Positions 33,713-42,346 of a stretch of 64,000 nt of DNA are shown here, piece by piece. The stretch covers positions 620,001 through 684,000 of the forward strand of contig CABJAM010000001.1 of NCBI GenBank assembly GCA_902363555.1, read 5' to 3'. The position numbers and the translations under genes are program-made. Source of the DNA: Lachnospiraceae bacterium. GTDB lineage: Bacteria > Bacillota > Clostridia > Lachnospirales > Lachnospiraceae. The notes under the pieces are model-generated. The model saw nothing but the letters and a program-made list of their open reading frames with translations. It was not told where the DNA came from and did no database searches. Each line of letters begins with the position of its first letter. The first letter of the stretch is position 1.

Positions 33713-34522
33713 TTGAGCCAGAAAGGGAAAGCTTTCCCGGAAGCATCCAGTAAAAAGTATCACCGCAGACCCGGCGGAAATTTCTGGGCCTGTGTCATAC
33801 TCATATGCGCCGCATTGCTGACTCTGGGGGGCATAACCATTGCCAAATATACACAGCAGTGGAGTAAAACAGTGGCCGCCGTGCCGTCCTCCTTCTGCTT
33901 TGTCAGCGACTATTTAAAAGAAGGCGGCGCGCAATACGATATTTATACCGGAGCGGTGGACATTGTCATCAGCAACAGTGACGGGGCCAACACGGCCGAT
34001 GAGGCGGTTATATACACGCTGAGTACGGATAACGGCGCGTTGAGTCCGGCCGGAGGGGCGGCGCAGTCGTCACTGACAGAACAGCCGGCGGCGGGAGATA
34101 CGCTGACCGGGCAGTTTGCAGCGGGAACGGCTCAGGCGCAGACCATGACTCTGAGCGCAGCGCCGGGCCAGACTTGCACGGTGACGGCCCAATCCACAAG
34201 CCCATATAGCCGGACACTTACTGCTACCTTTCGTTTTATGGACAGCGAGGGGAGCACCGTATACAGTGTAAAGGATTATGGGAATTATTGTGAGCTGATC
34301 ATCAGCACGGCAGAGACGCTTCCCACGTCTGTGTCCTGGCCGTCGGATCTTTCACCGGACAATACAAACGATCTGATGAAGGGCTGGACCGGCGGCACAT
34401 ACGGAAGCCTGTCGTTAGAGGAAAACAGTACGTACCATCTTATATTTTTCAAAAGTAATCCGTCAAGACGCTGCACCGTGGCGCAGCAGATGCTGAACAG
34501 CGAGACGATAACCATGCCATAA
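33713..34522 (+). CDS. TasA-like secreted protein 3
   Basis: About 269 residues with a basic N-terminus and a SipW-type signal (FWACVILICAALLTLGGITI, then AKYTQQWS). The rest is beta-rich, with Ala/Thr-rich stretches, and ends with HLIFFKSNPSRRCTVAQQM. The similarity to TasA is confined mainly to the signal region, so it may be an accessory subunit. A TTG start at 33713 is preferred because AAGGAGG ends at 33704; a GTG at 33704 overlaps that site. The 99-bp gap upstream holds degenerate repeats of about 22 bp with AAACGC(A/G). Confidence 0.65.
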   Translation: MSQKGKAFPEASSKKYHRRPGGNFWACVILICAALLTLGGITIAKYTQQWSKTVAAVPSSFCFVSDYLKEGGAQYDIYTGAVDIVISNSDGANTADEAVIYTLSTDNGALSPAGGAAQSSLTEQPAAGDTLTGQFAAGTAQAQTMTLSAAPGQTCTVTAQSTSPYSRTLTATFRFMDSEGSTVYSVKDYGNYCELIISTAETLPTSVSWPSDLSPDNTNDLMKGWTGGTYGSLSLEENSTYHLIFFKSNPSRRCTVAQQMLNSETITMP

Positions 34523-34543
34523 AAATCCTGAGGAGGTATTTCC

Positions 34544-37500
34544 ATGAAGCGAGGACGTTCAAAGGGAAAGCAAAAAGTGAATATTGTTCTGGCGCTGCTT
34601 TTGGTCGTCTGTATGCTTATTTCCGGAACCGCGTCAATGCTGCCTAAAAGCTACGCGGCCGCGGCTGTCGGCGTGTATCAGGTGGGCGAAAATGTAACTG
34701 CCACGCTTTACAGCAATGGCTGTCTGAGCCTTAGCGGCAGCGGGGATACATACGACTACAATCCCGGCGTCACGGCAGCGCCGTTTTATGGCAGCCGCCT
34801 GTCCATCACATCGGTGGAGATTGGCGGGCAGATCACAGCTATTGGCGACTATCTGTTTTACAATTGCGGAAATCTTACGGGCTCACTGACTATCCCGGCA
34901 TCGGTGGTGCGCATCGGAACACGGGCATTTTCCGGTGACAGTCCGGTCAATGCGCCGTCATTGAAATACATATACAATAAATTTATCGAGGGCGACATCG
35001 TTGTGGAACCGGAAACCGATGGAACATCCCCGGACAGCGCCGCTTCTGCGGGAATCGATGGAACATCCCCGGACAGCACCGCTTTTACGGAAATCGATCC
35101 GGCGGCACCGTTCTCCACGTTGGCACAGATGCAGCCCAACAGCCGCATTTTAGTTGCAGACGGGGAGCCGGACGGCGCATCGCCCGATCCGGTGACGGAA
35201 GCTCCGGCAGCGGATACACCGGCTGCGGCAACTTCGGCAGCAGCAACCCCAGCGGCTACAGAAGCCCCGGTTCCAGCAGCTCAGGTTCCGATGACAGCGG
35301 CCCCGGCCTCCGCGGCAGCGGATGCAGCGCCGCCAGTGACGGAGGCTCCGGCAACAGAAGCACCAGCGACGGAAGCTCCAGCAACGGAAGCGCCGGCCGC
35401 GGATACTAAAGCGCCGATGACGGAAGCTCCGGTTCCAGATACTAAAGCGCCGGTGAAGGAAACCACGCCTACGGATACTAAAGCACCGGCGACGGAAGCT
35501 CCGCCTACGGATACTAAAGCGCCGGCGACGGAAGCTCCATCTACGGATAGTAAAGCACCAGCGACGGAAGCGCCACAAAACGGAACGAAGCAAACGGAAG
35601 TTCCGCAATCCGACACAAAGCAGAGCGAAACACCGCAGGAATCTCATTCCGGCGCAGCACAAACTTCTGCTGACGAAACCGATACAAACCAGTCTGGAGC
35701 AGAAAGCGAGACAACTGAGTCGGGCAGCGAGACGCTCGAATCAGAAAGTGATACTGCGGAGTCTGAAACCGAAGAATCTGAATCGGCTCCGGAGTCGGAA
35801 ATACGCCACATTACCCAGCAGGAAATTGGCGGCGAAATCTTTTATCCGGGTCAGACCGGCGTGTACCATGCAGACGGTATGCAAAATACAAGCTTTATCA
35901 ATGCGGCCGCCGCAGCCGGTTACCGATGGATCGACGGCTGGACGCAGCTTACTTTTGACAATGGCGCCGGTGAGAGCAGACAGATTTCTGTTCCCGTAGC
36001 TTCCGGCAGCGTTTTTCTTCCGGATGATCTGGCAGTTGGGCTGCCGGTACCGGAGGATGCATACAGCACCTATGAGTTCCTTGGGTGGGCTGACGGTGCA
36101 GGTTTGGAGCCCGTGCCCGAGAAAGGCTACACGGCTCCGTGGAATTTTACAAGTAGTTCTGTGACCGTGGTAACCGCAGTGTGGCAGAAGAATTTAAGAA
36201 ATATGGAAGAGGAGACCATTTCCGCCAATGTGACCGCTCCGGATGGCAGCCAGACGCTTGGCGTGTCCATCACCGGAAAGCTTCCGGCCAATGCCGGGGT
36301 GCTGGCGGAAATGCTTCCGATTCCCGACGCTCAGGCAATTGTTGACAGTCAGCTCGGTGACGGCAATGGAAGCACGGTCCTATATGCATTGGACATTTCC
36401 ATCATAGTCGATGGTGAAAAATATCAGCCGTCGGATTATGGAGAGAGCGTTCAAGTATCTATTTCGGATATTTCTGTAACAGACAGCCAGCCATTGCACG
36501 TATGGCATGTGGCAGAGGATGAAAATGGCAATGCCTCCGGTCTGGAGGATGTGGCCGTAGAAAGTGTGGAAACGGACGCGCTGGCCTTTAGTGCCGACAG
36601 CTTTTCCACCTATATTGTCGCTGTGAAAAATGCGACTGACAGTTATAGGGTAAATATTGCCGCCAGCGACCGCTATAAGCTTTATAGCGATGCGGCGTGC
36701 ACGCAGATTCTTGAAAGTGAGATTACGGTGGAGGCCGATGGGATTCTGGATTTCTGGCTTCAGGCCGAGACATACGGCGAAACACCGGAACAGTATTATG
36801 AAATAACCGCATACATGGCCGGTACGGACAGTCAGAGCGGCCAGGCGGTAACGCTGGAGCCTGTGACAGATGAACCAGTGGCAGATGCGCCTGCGCCGGA
36901 TGAACCTGCAGCAAATGAGTCTGCGCAGGGTACTGAAAACGTGGATATTGGCGGTCGGTATCATTATCGCCTGACGGTAACATCGAATACGTCCATATGG
37001 TTTACAAGTGCAGAAGCGGGCGGACAGGGCAGCACGGCTCCGCGGGCGGAGCTGGATCTGCAGGACGGGAGCGTGACTATCGAAGCTTCCGGTTCCGAGT
37101 TTCTCGTGACCTATGGCAATCAGAGCTGGACCTGGTCCGGCAATACCTTTTATATCACCTCCGCAGGTGCACAGACTGGCAATACCTTTACTTTGAAATC
37201 CGGTATTGTGAATGTGTACATGGATTCGTTGAATATTACCAGCTCTGGCAGCGCTGTCAATGTTCTGGGCGGAACACTGAATCTCTATGTGGCGAACGGA
37301 ATGACCGCCATTGACAGCGCTGGTGGCGCTGGCACGGGCGACGCCGGTACGGACGGTCAAAACGCGAACAGCGGTAGCACTGGCAGTGGCGCTGCGGCAG
37401 CGTCTATATTGACATCTTCATCGGCTCCAGCTATTGGAGTGAGCACGGGCGCCAGTCTGTTCCTTACGGCGGAGTCCGGACAGACACTGAGCCTAAGCAG

Positions 37501-39490
37501 CGGGGCATCACCAGCCATTGGCGGAACTGGCGGCGATGGCGGCACCTCATCAGGAGCGGGCAACGTTCAGATAACGAATAATAGCGCTAATTTGACGCTG
37601 AATACAGGAAATGGTGCTGCGGCGCAGATTGTAGCAAAGCAGTATACCTATATAACAAATTCAAATACCGGCGCGTTGCCCTTTACCGCCGCATTGTCGG
37701 ACAGTAAGCTCGTGGGTTATTTCACAAATGGAAGATTGTATTCGGCAGATGCAGAGCAGACGGTGACCGCCCCAACGTCATTTCAGTCCTGCGGTGTATC
37801 TTATGATATGGGCCAGTTGACAGTCAGCGAATCCGTAACTGCAGATGGCGGCCTGGAAATTTTAGCAGCCGTCAATGAAAATGACAAAAACATGCCGATG
37901 AAGGTTTCGGTGACCCGGGATGGCGCATTGGCCGAGGGCACCGATTATACGTGGAAACCGGCCGAGGGCAGACTGACTGTGATTCCTCAGTCATCTTATG
38001 GGAACCTGTATATTGCCAAAGACGGCGATGCCTGCTATCTGCGCGGTATTACCGCAGCCCAAGTCCTGGCGGGAAGCGGGCGAGTACTCAATTTACTATC
38101 CTCATCCGCCGGCGGTGGCGGAACTGCCGCTAATGCAGGCACAGCCGCGAATGGCGCTGCGACGCTTCTCTACGATATGCAGTATGTTCCGGACATCGAT
38201 CATCCGCTGAGACTGGACTTTTCACAGCCGTTGCCGGCAGGAACCGAGCTGACCTTTATCGATTTCACCAGCGGCGGAGCTCCGGCGTATTATTATTACC
38301 ATGCCACAGGAGCTGCGCAAAGCATACCACTGACCGCTTTTTGTAAAATGGGAACGGCTTTGGCGTTTTCCGAACCGGTTGCGGTTCAGGAGGGAACGAC
38401 TGTCAGTGTGAAATATCAGATTTGTGTGGATTTTCCAGAGGGGAGCAGCGATACGTCGGCACTTTCGATAACGCTGTCGCAGGGCGAGGACGCCGCAAAT
38501 AGCTCCGGAACCTATGGAGCATCTGGAAATGCTCTTGGCAGCGGCACATCCGCTGATGGAAGCACTGGCAGTGCAGGTGTTGGCACAGTTGCTAATACTG
38601 CTGGCAGCGGCACGCCTGGTGTGACTGGCGGCGATGCCGGTAGCTCCGGCGGCACGGATGCAGGCAGTTCCGGCACGTCAACCGCTGCCGATACAGCTAT
38701 CGAACTGACCGCTGTCATCAGCCGCTCTGGCGCTGTGGGTTCTTCCGGGGATGTGGTGATCGGCCAGGTGACTGCCGACGGCAGCACCATGAATGTTCCT
38801 GTAACTGTGAACGCTTCGGGGCAGGGGAATGCAGTTCTCATTCTCCGACTCTTTGACGCTGAGGATCAGCCGGCTGTATTCCCAGAAAAAACATCCTGTC
38901 CGTCAGCCACAAGTAAGACAGTTCGCGGAAATTGCGCCATATTTGATCTGGGCGCTGCGCAGATGAACAATGCCGGGTACACTGTGGTGCTGCCGGATCT
39001 ATCGGCAGGAAGCTACAAAGTCCAGGCGGAAATATGTGTTGTTCCATCTGAAGAATACGCCAGCCCCATGCACGGCCTGGTGGGCAGCTCCGCTGCATCG
39101 GAGGCCGTTGCCATATCCGGCCCGGCTATTTATGGGATTACTGCGGAGCTGGCAGGTTCCGGCGATGAACGGATCGTGTCCAATGACACGGGGAATCAAT
39201 TGACCTTTAACGTAACCTATACGGTACCAGAGAACGCTCAGGCTAATGTGGATATTTCCATAGAATCAAAAGCCACCGACGGCTTTTATGGTCTTGAAAA
39301 GCCCAACTGGACCATCAGCGGCCCTGTATCCTCAGGAACCTCCGGTGACAGCAGTACGGCGCAGTATACGGTATCCATCCCGGCCGGAACCACAAAGGGA
39401 ACGTACCGGATCAATTTCACTTTGAATTATACGGACAGTTCCGGAAAGTCCGCCAGTGTAACCCATCCATATAATATTATTGTCCAATAA
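34544..39490 (+). CDS. Giant secreted surface protein, BspA-like N-terminus
   Basis: A 1648-residue protein: signal peptide (about 12-40), a BspA-type leucine-rich segment (ITSVEIGGQITAIGDYLFYN, then LTGSLTIPASVVRIGTRAF, about 90-130), a long Ala/Pro/Thr-rich region with TEAPATEAP and TDTKAPATEAP repeats (about 215-390), an InlB-like beta repeat near 430-550 ending in FLGWADG, further beta modules, and Gly/Ser-rich linkers. No LPXTG motif, membrane helix or other anchor is seen at the C-terminus. It closes the locus and presumably associates with the fibres. Confidence 0.7.
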   Translation: MKRGRSKGKQKVNIVLALLLVVCMLISGTASMLPKSYAAAAVGVYQVGENVTATLYSNGCLSLSGSGDTYDYNPGVTAAPFYGSRLSITSVEIGGQITAIGDYLFYNCGNLTGSLTIPASVVRIGTRAFSGDSPVNAPSLKYIYNKFIEGDIVVEPETDGTSPDSAASAGIDGTSPDSTAFTEIDPAAPFSTLAQMQPNSRILVADGEPDGASPDPVTEAPAADTPAAATSAAATPAATEAPVPAAQVPMTAAPASAAADAAPPVTEAPATEAPATEAPATEAPAADTKAPMTEAPVPDTKAPVKETTPTDTKAPATEAPPTDTKAPATEAPSTDSKAPATEAPQNGTKQTEVPQSDTKQSETPQESHSGAAQTSADETDTNQSGAESETTESGSETLESESDTAESETEESESAPESEIRHITQQEIGGEIFYPGQTGVYHADGMQNTSFINAAAAAGYRWIDGWTQLTFDNGAGESRQISVPVASGSVFLPDDLAVGLPVPEDAYSTYEFLGWADGAGLEPVPEKGYTAPWNFTSSSVTVVTAVWQKNLRNMEEETISANVTAPDGSQTLGVSITGKLPANAGVLAEMLPIPDAQAIVDSQLGDGNGSTVLYALDISIIVDGEKYQPSDYGESVQVSISDISVTDSQPLHVWHVAEDENGNASGLEDVAVESVETDALAFSADSFSTYIVAVKNATDSYRVNIAASDRYKLYSDAACTQILESEITVEADGILDFWLQAETYGETPEQYYEITAYMAGTDSQSGQAVTLEPVTDEPVADAPAPDEPAANESAQGTENVDIGGRYHYRLTVTSNTSIWFTSAEAGGQGSTAPRAELDLQDGSVTIEASGSEFLVTYGNQSWTWSGNTFYITSAGAQTGNTFTLKSGIVNVYMDSLNITSSGSAVNVLGGTLNLYVANGMTAIDSAGGAGTGDAGTDGQNANSGSTGSGAAAASILTSSSAPAIGVSTGASLFLTAESGQTLSLSSGASPAIGGTGGDGGTSSGAGNVQITNNSANLTLNTGNGAAAQIVAKQYTYITNSNTGALPFTAALSDSKLVGYFTNGRLYSADAEQTVTAPTSFQSCGVSYDMGQLTVSESVTADGGLEILAAVNENDKNMPMKVSVTRDGALAEGTDYTWKPAEGRLTVIPQSSYGNLYIAKDGDACYLRGITAAQVLAGSGRVLNLLSSSAGGGGTAANAGTAANGAATLLYDMQYVPDIDHPLRLDFSQPLPAGTELTFIDFTSGGAPAYYYYHATGAAQSIPLTAFCKMGTALAFSEPVAVQEGTTVSVKYQICVDFPEGSSDTSALSITLSQGEDAANSSGTYGASGNALGSGTSADGSTGSAGVGTVANTAGSGTPGVTGGDAGSSGGTDAGSSGTSTAADTAIELTAVISRSGAVGSSGDVVIGQVTADGSTMNVPVTVNASGQGNAVLILRLFDAEDQPAVFPEKTSCPSATSKTVRGNCAIFDLGAAQMNNAGYTVVLPDLSAGSYKVQAEICVVPSEEYASPMHGLVGSSAASEAVAISGPAIYGITAELAGSGDERIVSNDTGNQLTFNVTYTVPENAQANVDISIESKATDGFYGLEKPNWTISGPVSSGTSGDSSTAQYTVSIPAGTTKGTYRINFTLNYTDSSGKSASVTHPYNIIVQ
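35335..35580 (+). repeat. Coding repeats TEAPATEAP / TDTKAPATEAP
   Basis: Repeated GCGACGGAAGCTCC and CTACGGATACTAAAGC(G/A)CC units encode a Pro/Thr/Ala-rich extended linker; a natural site for copy-number variation. Confidence 0.8.
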
Positions 39491-39530
39491 AAAACAGCCA
39501 TGAATCCACCGAAGGGTTCATGGCTGTTTT
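39490..39530. terminator. Bidirectional terminator
   Basis: AAAAAACAGCCATGAA...TTCATGGCTGTTTTG gives a strong stem with A-run and T-run, serving the surface locus on the plus strand and the P-loop kinase gene on the minus strand. Confidence 0.9.
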
Positions 39531-39546
39531 GAGCTGTGCGGCTGTA

Positions 39547-40131
39547 CTATTTTTGCAATATGCTTAAAACCTCTTTCATAGACGACCAGAACTCGGCATT
39601 ATTGGAATTGCGAAAAAGAATGAGGTCCTTTTTCTGCTTCGGGTCGCCGATTCCTGTTGGAACAGAGAAGTCGCAGCGGGATATATATTCATCCCAGTGG
39701 TTTAACTTCCATGTATCCCGGTCGCTGTTGCGGGCAATCATGCGCTGATGGCATACCTCGGGGTCTGTGACTACCCAGATGATATGGAGCTTGGCATGCT
39801 TTTTGGCCAGACGGTTGCGCAGGTCGCGAATATATTGCGGATTGCGTACTTCTCTCGTAAATGGGGCGTTGATCAGTACAATATCATCGTATTCCAGAGC
39901 GTTCATGGCCAGATCGAGGATGGCCTGATACTCGTAATTACGAATGTTTTTCTCAAAAAAATAGGAGCTTCGGTTATATGGCTCATTGGCCACTTTAAAA
40001 ATCTGTTTGCTGAGAACGATAAGCGTATCTTTATCCAGATAGACCACGTGCTTTAAATTTTTTGCCAGTTGCTTCGCCACATAGGTTTTGCCGCAGGCCG
40101 GAGGTGAGGTTACAAGAATTAACTTTTTCAT
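39547..40131 (-). CDS. P-loop AAA kinase of unknown substrate
   Basis: A 194-residue protein with Walker A SPPACGKT (about 9-16) and the general layout of small P-loop kinases related to zeta toxin and gluconate/shikimate kinases (VLINAPF second strand, RDLRNRLAKKHAK, VVTDPEVCHQRMIARN lid region). It could phosphorylate a metabolite or nucleotide. No antitoxin partner is next to it, which argues against a zeta-type toxin module. Confidence 0.7.
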   Translation of the reverse strand: MKKLILVTSPPACGKTYVAKQLAKNLKHVVYLDKDTLIVLSKQIFKVANEPYNRSSYFFEKNIRNYEYQAILDLAMNALEYDDIVLINAPFTREVRNPQYIRDLRNRLAKKHAKLHIIWVVTDPEVCHQRMIARNSDRDTWKLNHWDEYISRCDFSVPTGIGDPKQKKDLILFRNSNNAEFWSSMKEVLSILQK

Positions 40132-40352
40132 AACTTGCCTTCTTTTCTAGTAAGTTTACATAATATTCTGCCTGCGCTCGGGCAGAACTTTCGTATACCT
40201 ATTATATCATGGATAAAAATGATTATACATGCACAAATTTACCAATTCTGAGAATCAGTGAAATAAAACTATTGTCGAAATAGCGCTCCTGCTTCTCTGC
40301 GGAATTGAATCCGTAGAGAAGTGCAGCCTGTTTTGTGCATAAAGTTCGTCCT

Positions 40353-41228
40353 TTACCAGCACAAAACCTCGCAGCCGTCCTCTGTCACAAGCACTGTAAC
40401 TTCCCACTGAGCGGAAAGCTGTCCGTCATCTGTATATACCGTCCAGTCATTGGCCTCATCCACATAAATATCCGGAACGCCCATATTTATCATCGGTTCA
40501 ATGGTAAAGATCATGCCCGGAACCATGAGCATCTCCGTGCCCGGCTCCGAAACATAGCTGACCCACGGCTCCTCATGGAACTGGAGTCCCACGCCGTGGC
40601 CGCCGATCTCGCGGACAATACTGTAGCCGTTGATCTTCGCGTGGTCATTAATGACCGCGGCCATATCGCCTAAAAACGTCCAGGGCTTTACATGGGCAAT
40701 GCCGATGTCCACACATTCCTTCGTAACATCCACCAGCTTTTTTGCCTCCGGTGCTACGCTGCCAATGCAAAACATCCGGGATGAATCGGAGAAATAACCG
40801 TGATAGATTGTGGATACATCCACATTGATGATATCGCCCTCATGCAGAATATCTTCTTCGGATGGGATTCCGTGGCAGACCTGATCATTGATGGAGGTGC
40901 ACACACTCTTGGGAAAGCCTTCAAAGCCCAGGGGCGCGGGGATGCCTCCAAGCTGAGTTGTCTTTTCATAGACCATTTTGTCAATTTCCTCGGTGGACAT
41001 GCCGGCGCGGATATTTTCTGAAACATAGTCAAGTACGGCAATATTGATCTTACAGCTTTCTTTGATGGCCTGGATCTGCTCCGGTGTTTTGATCATTTCA
41101 TGCTCCGGAACAAGGTGGCCCTGCTCGGAAAATAAGCGGATCTTGTCATCAAAGGCCATATGGCACTTTTTATATTTCCGGCCGCTGCCACACCAGCAGA
41201 GGTCGTTGCGTTCTAATTTTGTGTTCAT
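40353..41228 (-). CDS. map: Methionine aminopeptidase with SEC-C zinc motif
   Basis: A 291-residue type I methionine aminopeptidase that removes the initiator Met. The N-terminus has the SEC-C zinc motif CWCGSGRKYKKCH (about 11-23), common in clostridial forms. The peptidase domain has HGIPSEEDIL, NVDVS.....FSDSSRMF, GGHGVGLQFHE, FTIEPM and QWEVTVLVTEDG with the metal ligands. Its start overlaps the stop of the DtxR-like gene (ATGA), so the two are coupled. A stem CTTCTCTGCGGA/TCCGTAGAGAAG lies just 3' (near 40292). Confidence 0.95.
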   Translation of the reverse strand: MNTKLERNDLCWCGSGRKYKKCHMAFDDKIRLFSEQGHLVPEHEMIKTPEQIQAIKESCKINIAVLDYVSENIRAGMSTEEIDKMVYEKTTQLGGIPAPLGFEGFPKSVCTSINDQVCHGIPSEEDILHEGDIINVDVSTIYHGYFSDSSRMFCIGSVAPEAKKLVDVTKECVDIGIAHVKPWTFLGDMAAVINDHAKINGYSIVREIGGHGVGLQFHEEPWVSYVSEPGTEMLMVPGMIFTIEPMINMGVPDIYVDEANDWTVYTDDGQLSAQWEVTVLVTEDGCEVLCW

Positions 41229-41605
41229 GGTTTTGGATTCTCTTTTCCTGTAATATGTTTTTTGATGGCCTGAATGCTTTCTGTACTGATAACATGCTCA
41301 ATACGGCAGGCGTCCTCAGAGGCCGTAGCTGCATCCACCCCAAGCATCATCAGTGCTTTGGACAGCAATGTGTGGCGCTCATAAATGGTGCTGGCAATTT
41401 CCTGACCGGACGGCGTGAGCGTGATAAAACCATTTTCATCCATAAGGATATGTCCGCTATTTCTAAGATTCTTCATGGCAACGCTGACGCTGGGCTTTGA
41501 AAAGTTCAGCTCATTGGCAATGTCAATGGAGCGGACCTCCGGCTTTTGCTGGCTTAAAATAAGTATTGTTTCCAGATAATTTTCTGCGGATTCATGTATT
41601 GGCAA
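41225..41605 (-). CDS. DtxR/MntR-family metal-dependent regulator
   Basis: A 126-residue DtxR-type repressor: PIHESAENYLETILILSQQ, winged helix SIDIANELNFSKPSVSVAMKNL, and the metal-binding dimer region RHTLLSKALMMLGV and ACRIEHVISTESIQAIKKHI. It lacks an SH3 domain, as in MntR. A TTG start at 41605 with GGGGG 7 nt upstream gives the usual family N-terminus; an ATG at 41626 would overlap that site. It likely controls the divergent Cys-rich protein through the repeats between them. Confidence 0.88.
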   Translation of the reverse strand: MPIHESAENYLETILILSQQKPEVRSIDIANELNFSKPSVSVAMKNLRNSGHILMDENGFITLTPSGQEIASTIYERHTLLSKALMMLGVDAATASEDACRIEHVISTESIQAIKKHITGKENPKP

Positions 41606-41771
41606 ATTAAAACCCCCTTTATCCATAGTATTGAGTACAGTTGTGCTGGTTTCGTAAACGTTGATTTTTGCAATGCTGTACCGGAACCTTTTAATAGAGT
41701 CAGCATACCATAAAATTAATGTAAATTCAATGTCAATGGAATTTTTGCGCGTGACTGCCTGTGAACACTAT

Positions 41772-41826
41772 TGACATTTTGGTTAGGAAGTGCTAACCTA
41801 TAATAAAGATTAGTTATACCTAACCA
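41772..41826 (+). promoter_or_regulatory. Promoter with DtxR-type operator
   Basis: TTGACA (41772) is followed by GGTTAG-GAAGTG-CTAACC (41782-41799), close to the DtxR/IdeR box TTAGGTTAGNCTAACCTAA, then TATAAT (41800) and a second half-site pair in TTAGTTATACCTAACC (41811-41826). Confidence 0.7.
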
Positions 41827-41911
41827 TTTGCAGTGGTTTAATATCGAATGGATATTTTTATCTGAAGCCGGATTTATTAAACGTATTTTGGAATATGGAA
41901 GGGGTGAATTT

Positions 41912-42085
41912 ATGAATATTGCGACAGCCGTAATACTTATCGTATTGATCGTTATTGTCTCACTGATCGTCAGGTCCATACTTAAACAGAAGAAGGCGGG
42001 CGGCGGTACGTGCGGATGTGGCTGCAGCGGATGCAGCCATAGCTGTTCCTGTGCGACAACGCCTGCACCGAAAAAGTCCATATAG
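41912..42085 (+). CDS. FeoB-associated Cys-rich membrane protein
   Basis: A 57-residue protein: one membrane helix (ATAVILIVLIVIVSLIVRSI) then GTCGCGCSGCSHSCSC. This is the FeoB-associated Cys-rich family usually found at the end of feoAB operons. Here no feoA or feoB is next to it. GAAGGGGTG is its ribosome-binding site. Iron-repressed expression is likely from the operator upstream. Confidence 0.88.
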   Translation: MNIATAVILIVLIVIVSLIVRSILKQKKAGGGTCGCGCSGCSHSCSCATTPAPKKSI

Positions 42086-42097
42086 GATTGCCGGAAT

Positions 42098-42144
42098 GGG
42101 AACCGCAGGTCCAATGATAAACTTGGACTGTGGTTCCTTTTTTG
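42098..42144 (+). terminator. Terminator after Cys-rich protein gene
   Basis: GGGAACCGCAGGTCCAA and TTGGACTGTGGTTCC pair with few mismatches, followed by TTTTTTG. Confidence 0.9.
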
Positions 42145-42185
42145 TTGCCATATGAACGCATATATTTTCGTTAAAATAAAAACTT

Positions 42186-42216
42186 TTGTTGCCTGAACGT
42201 TCAGAATGTTTATAAT
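42186..42216 (+). promoter_or_regulatory. Putative fbp promoter with spacer palindrome
   Basis: TTGTTG (42186) and TATAAT (42211) flank the perfect palindrome CTGAACGTTCAG (42193-42204). The spacer is 19 nt, long enough to need an activator or to be closed by a repressor. Confidence 0.45.
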
Positions 42217-42346
42217 AATAAGAAGAAGTAGCTTTAGTTGTATCGCCACACACAATAATAAACGTAACAGTCCGGCCCATCTGTCCTGCAACAGATGAAA
42301 GATCCCCGGATTTTGAAGAACGATCACGAGAGGAGTATAAATCTTA

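Noticed and set aside
36380..37360. 326-codon antisense frame in the giant surface gene
   Set aside because: No ribosome-binding site or domain pattern; the sense frame is continuous and clearly coding.
39380..39490. Sortase signal at the end of the giant surface protein
   Set aside because: The C-terminus ends in a beta-strand-like sequence (HPYNIIVQ) without LPXTG, hydrophobic helix or basic tail.
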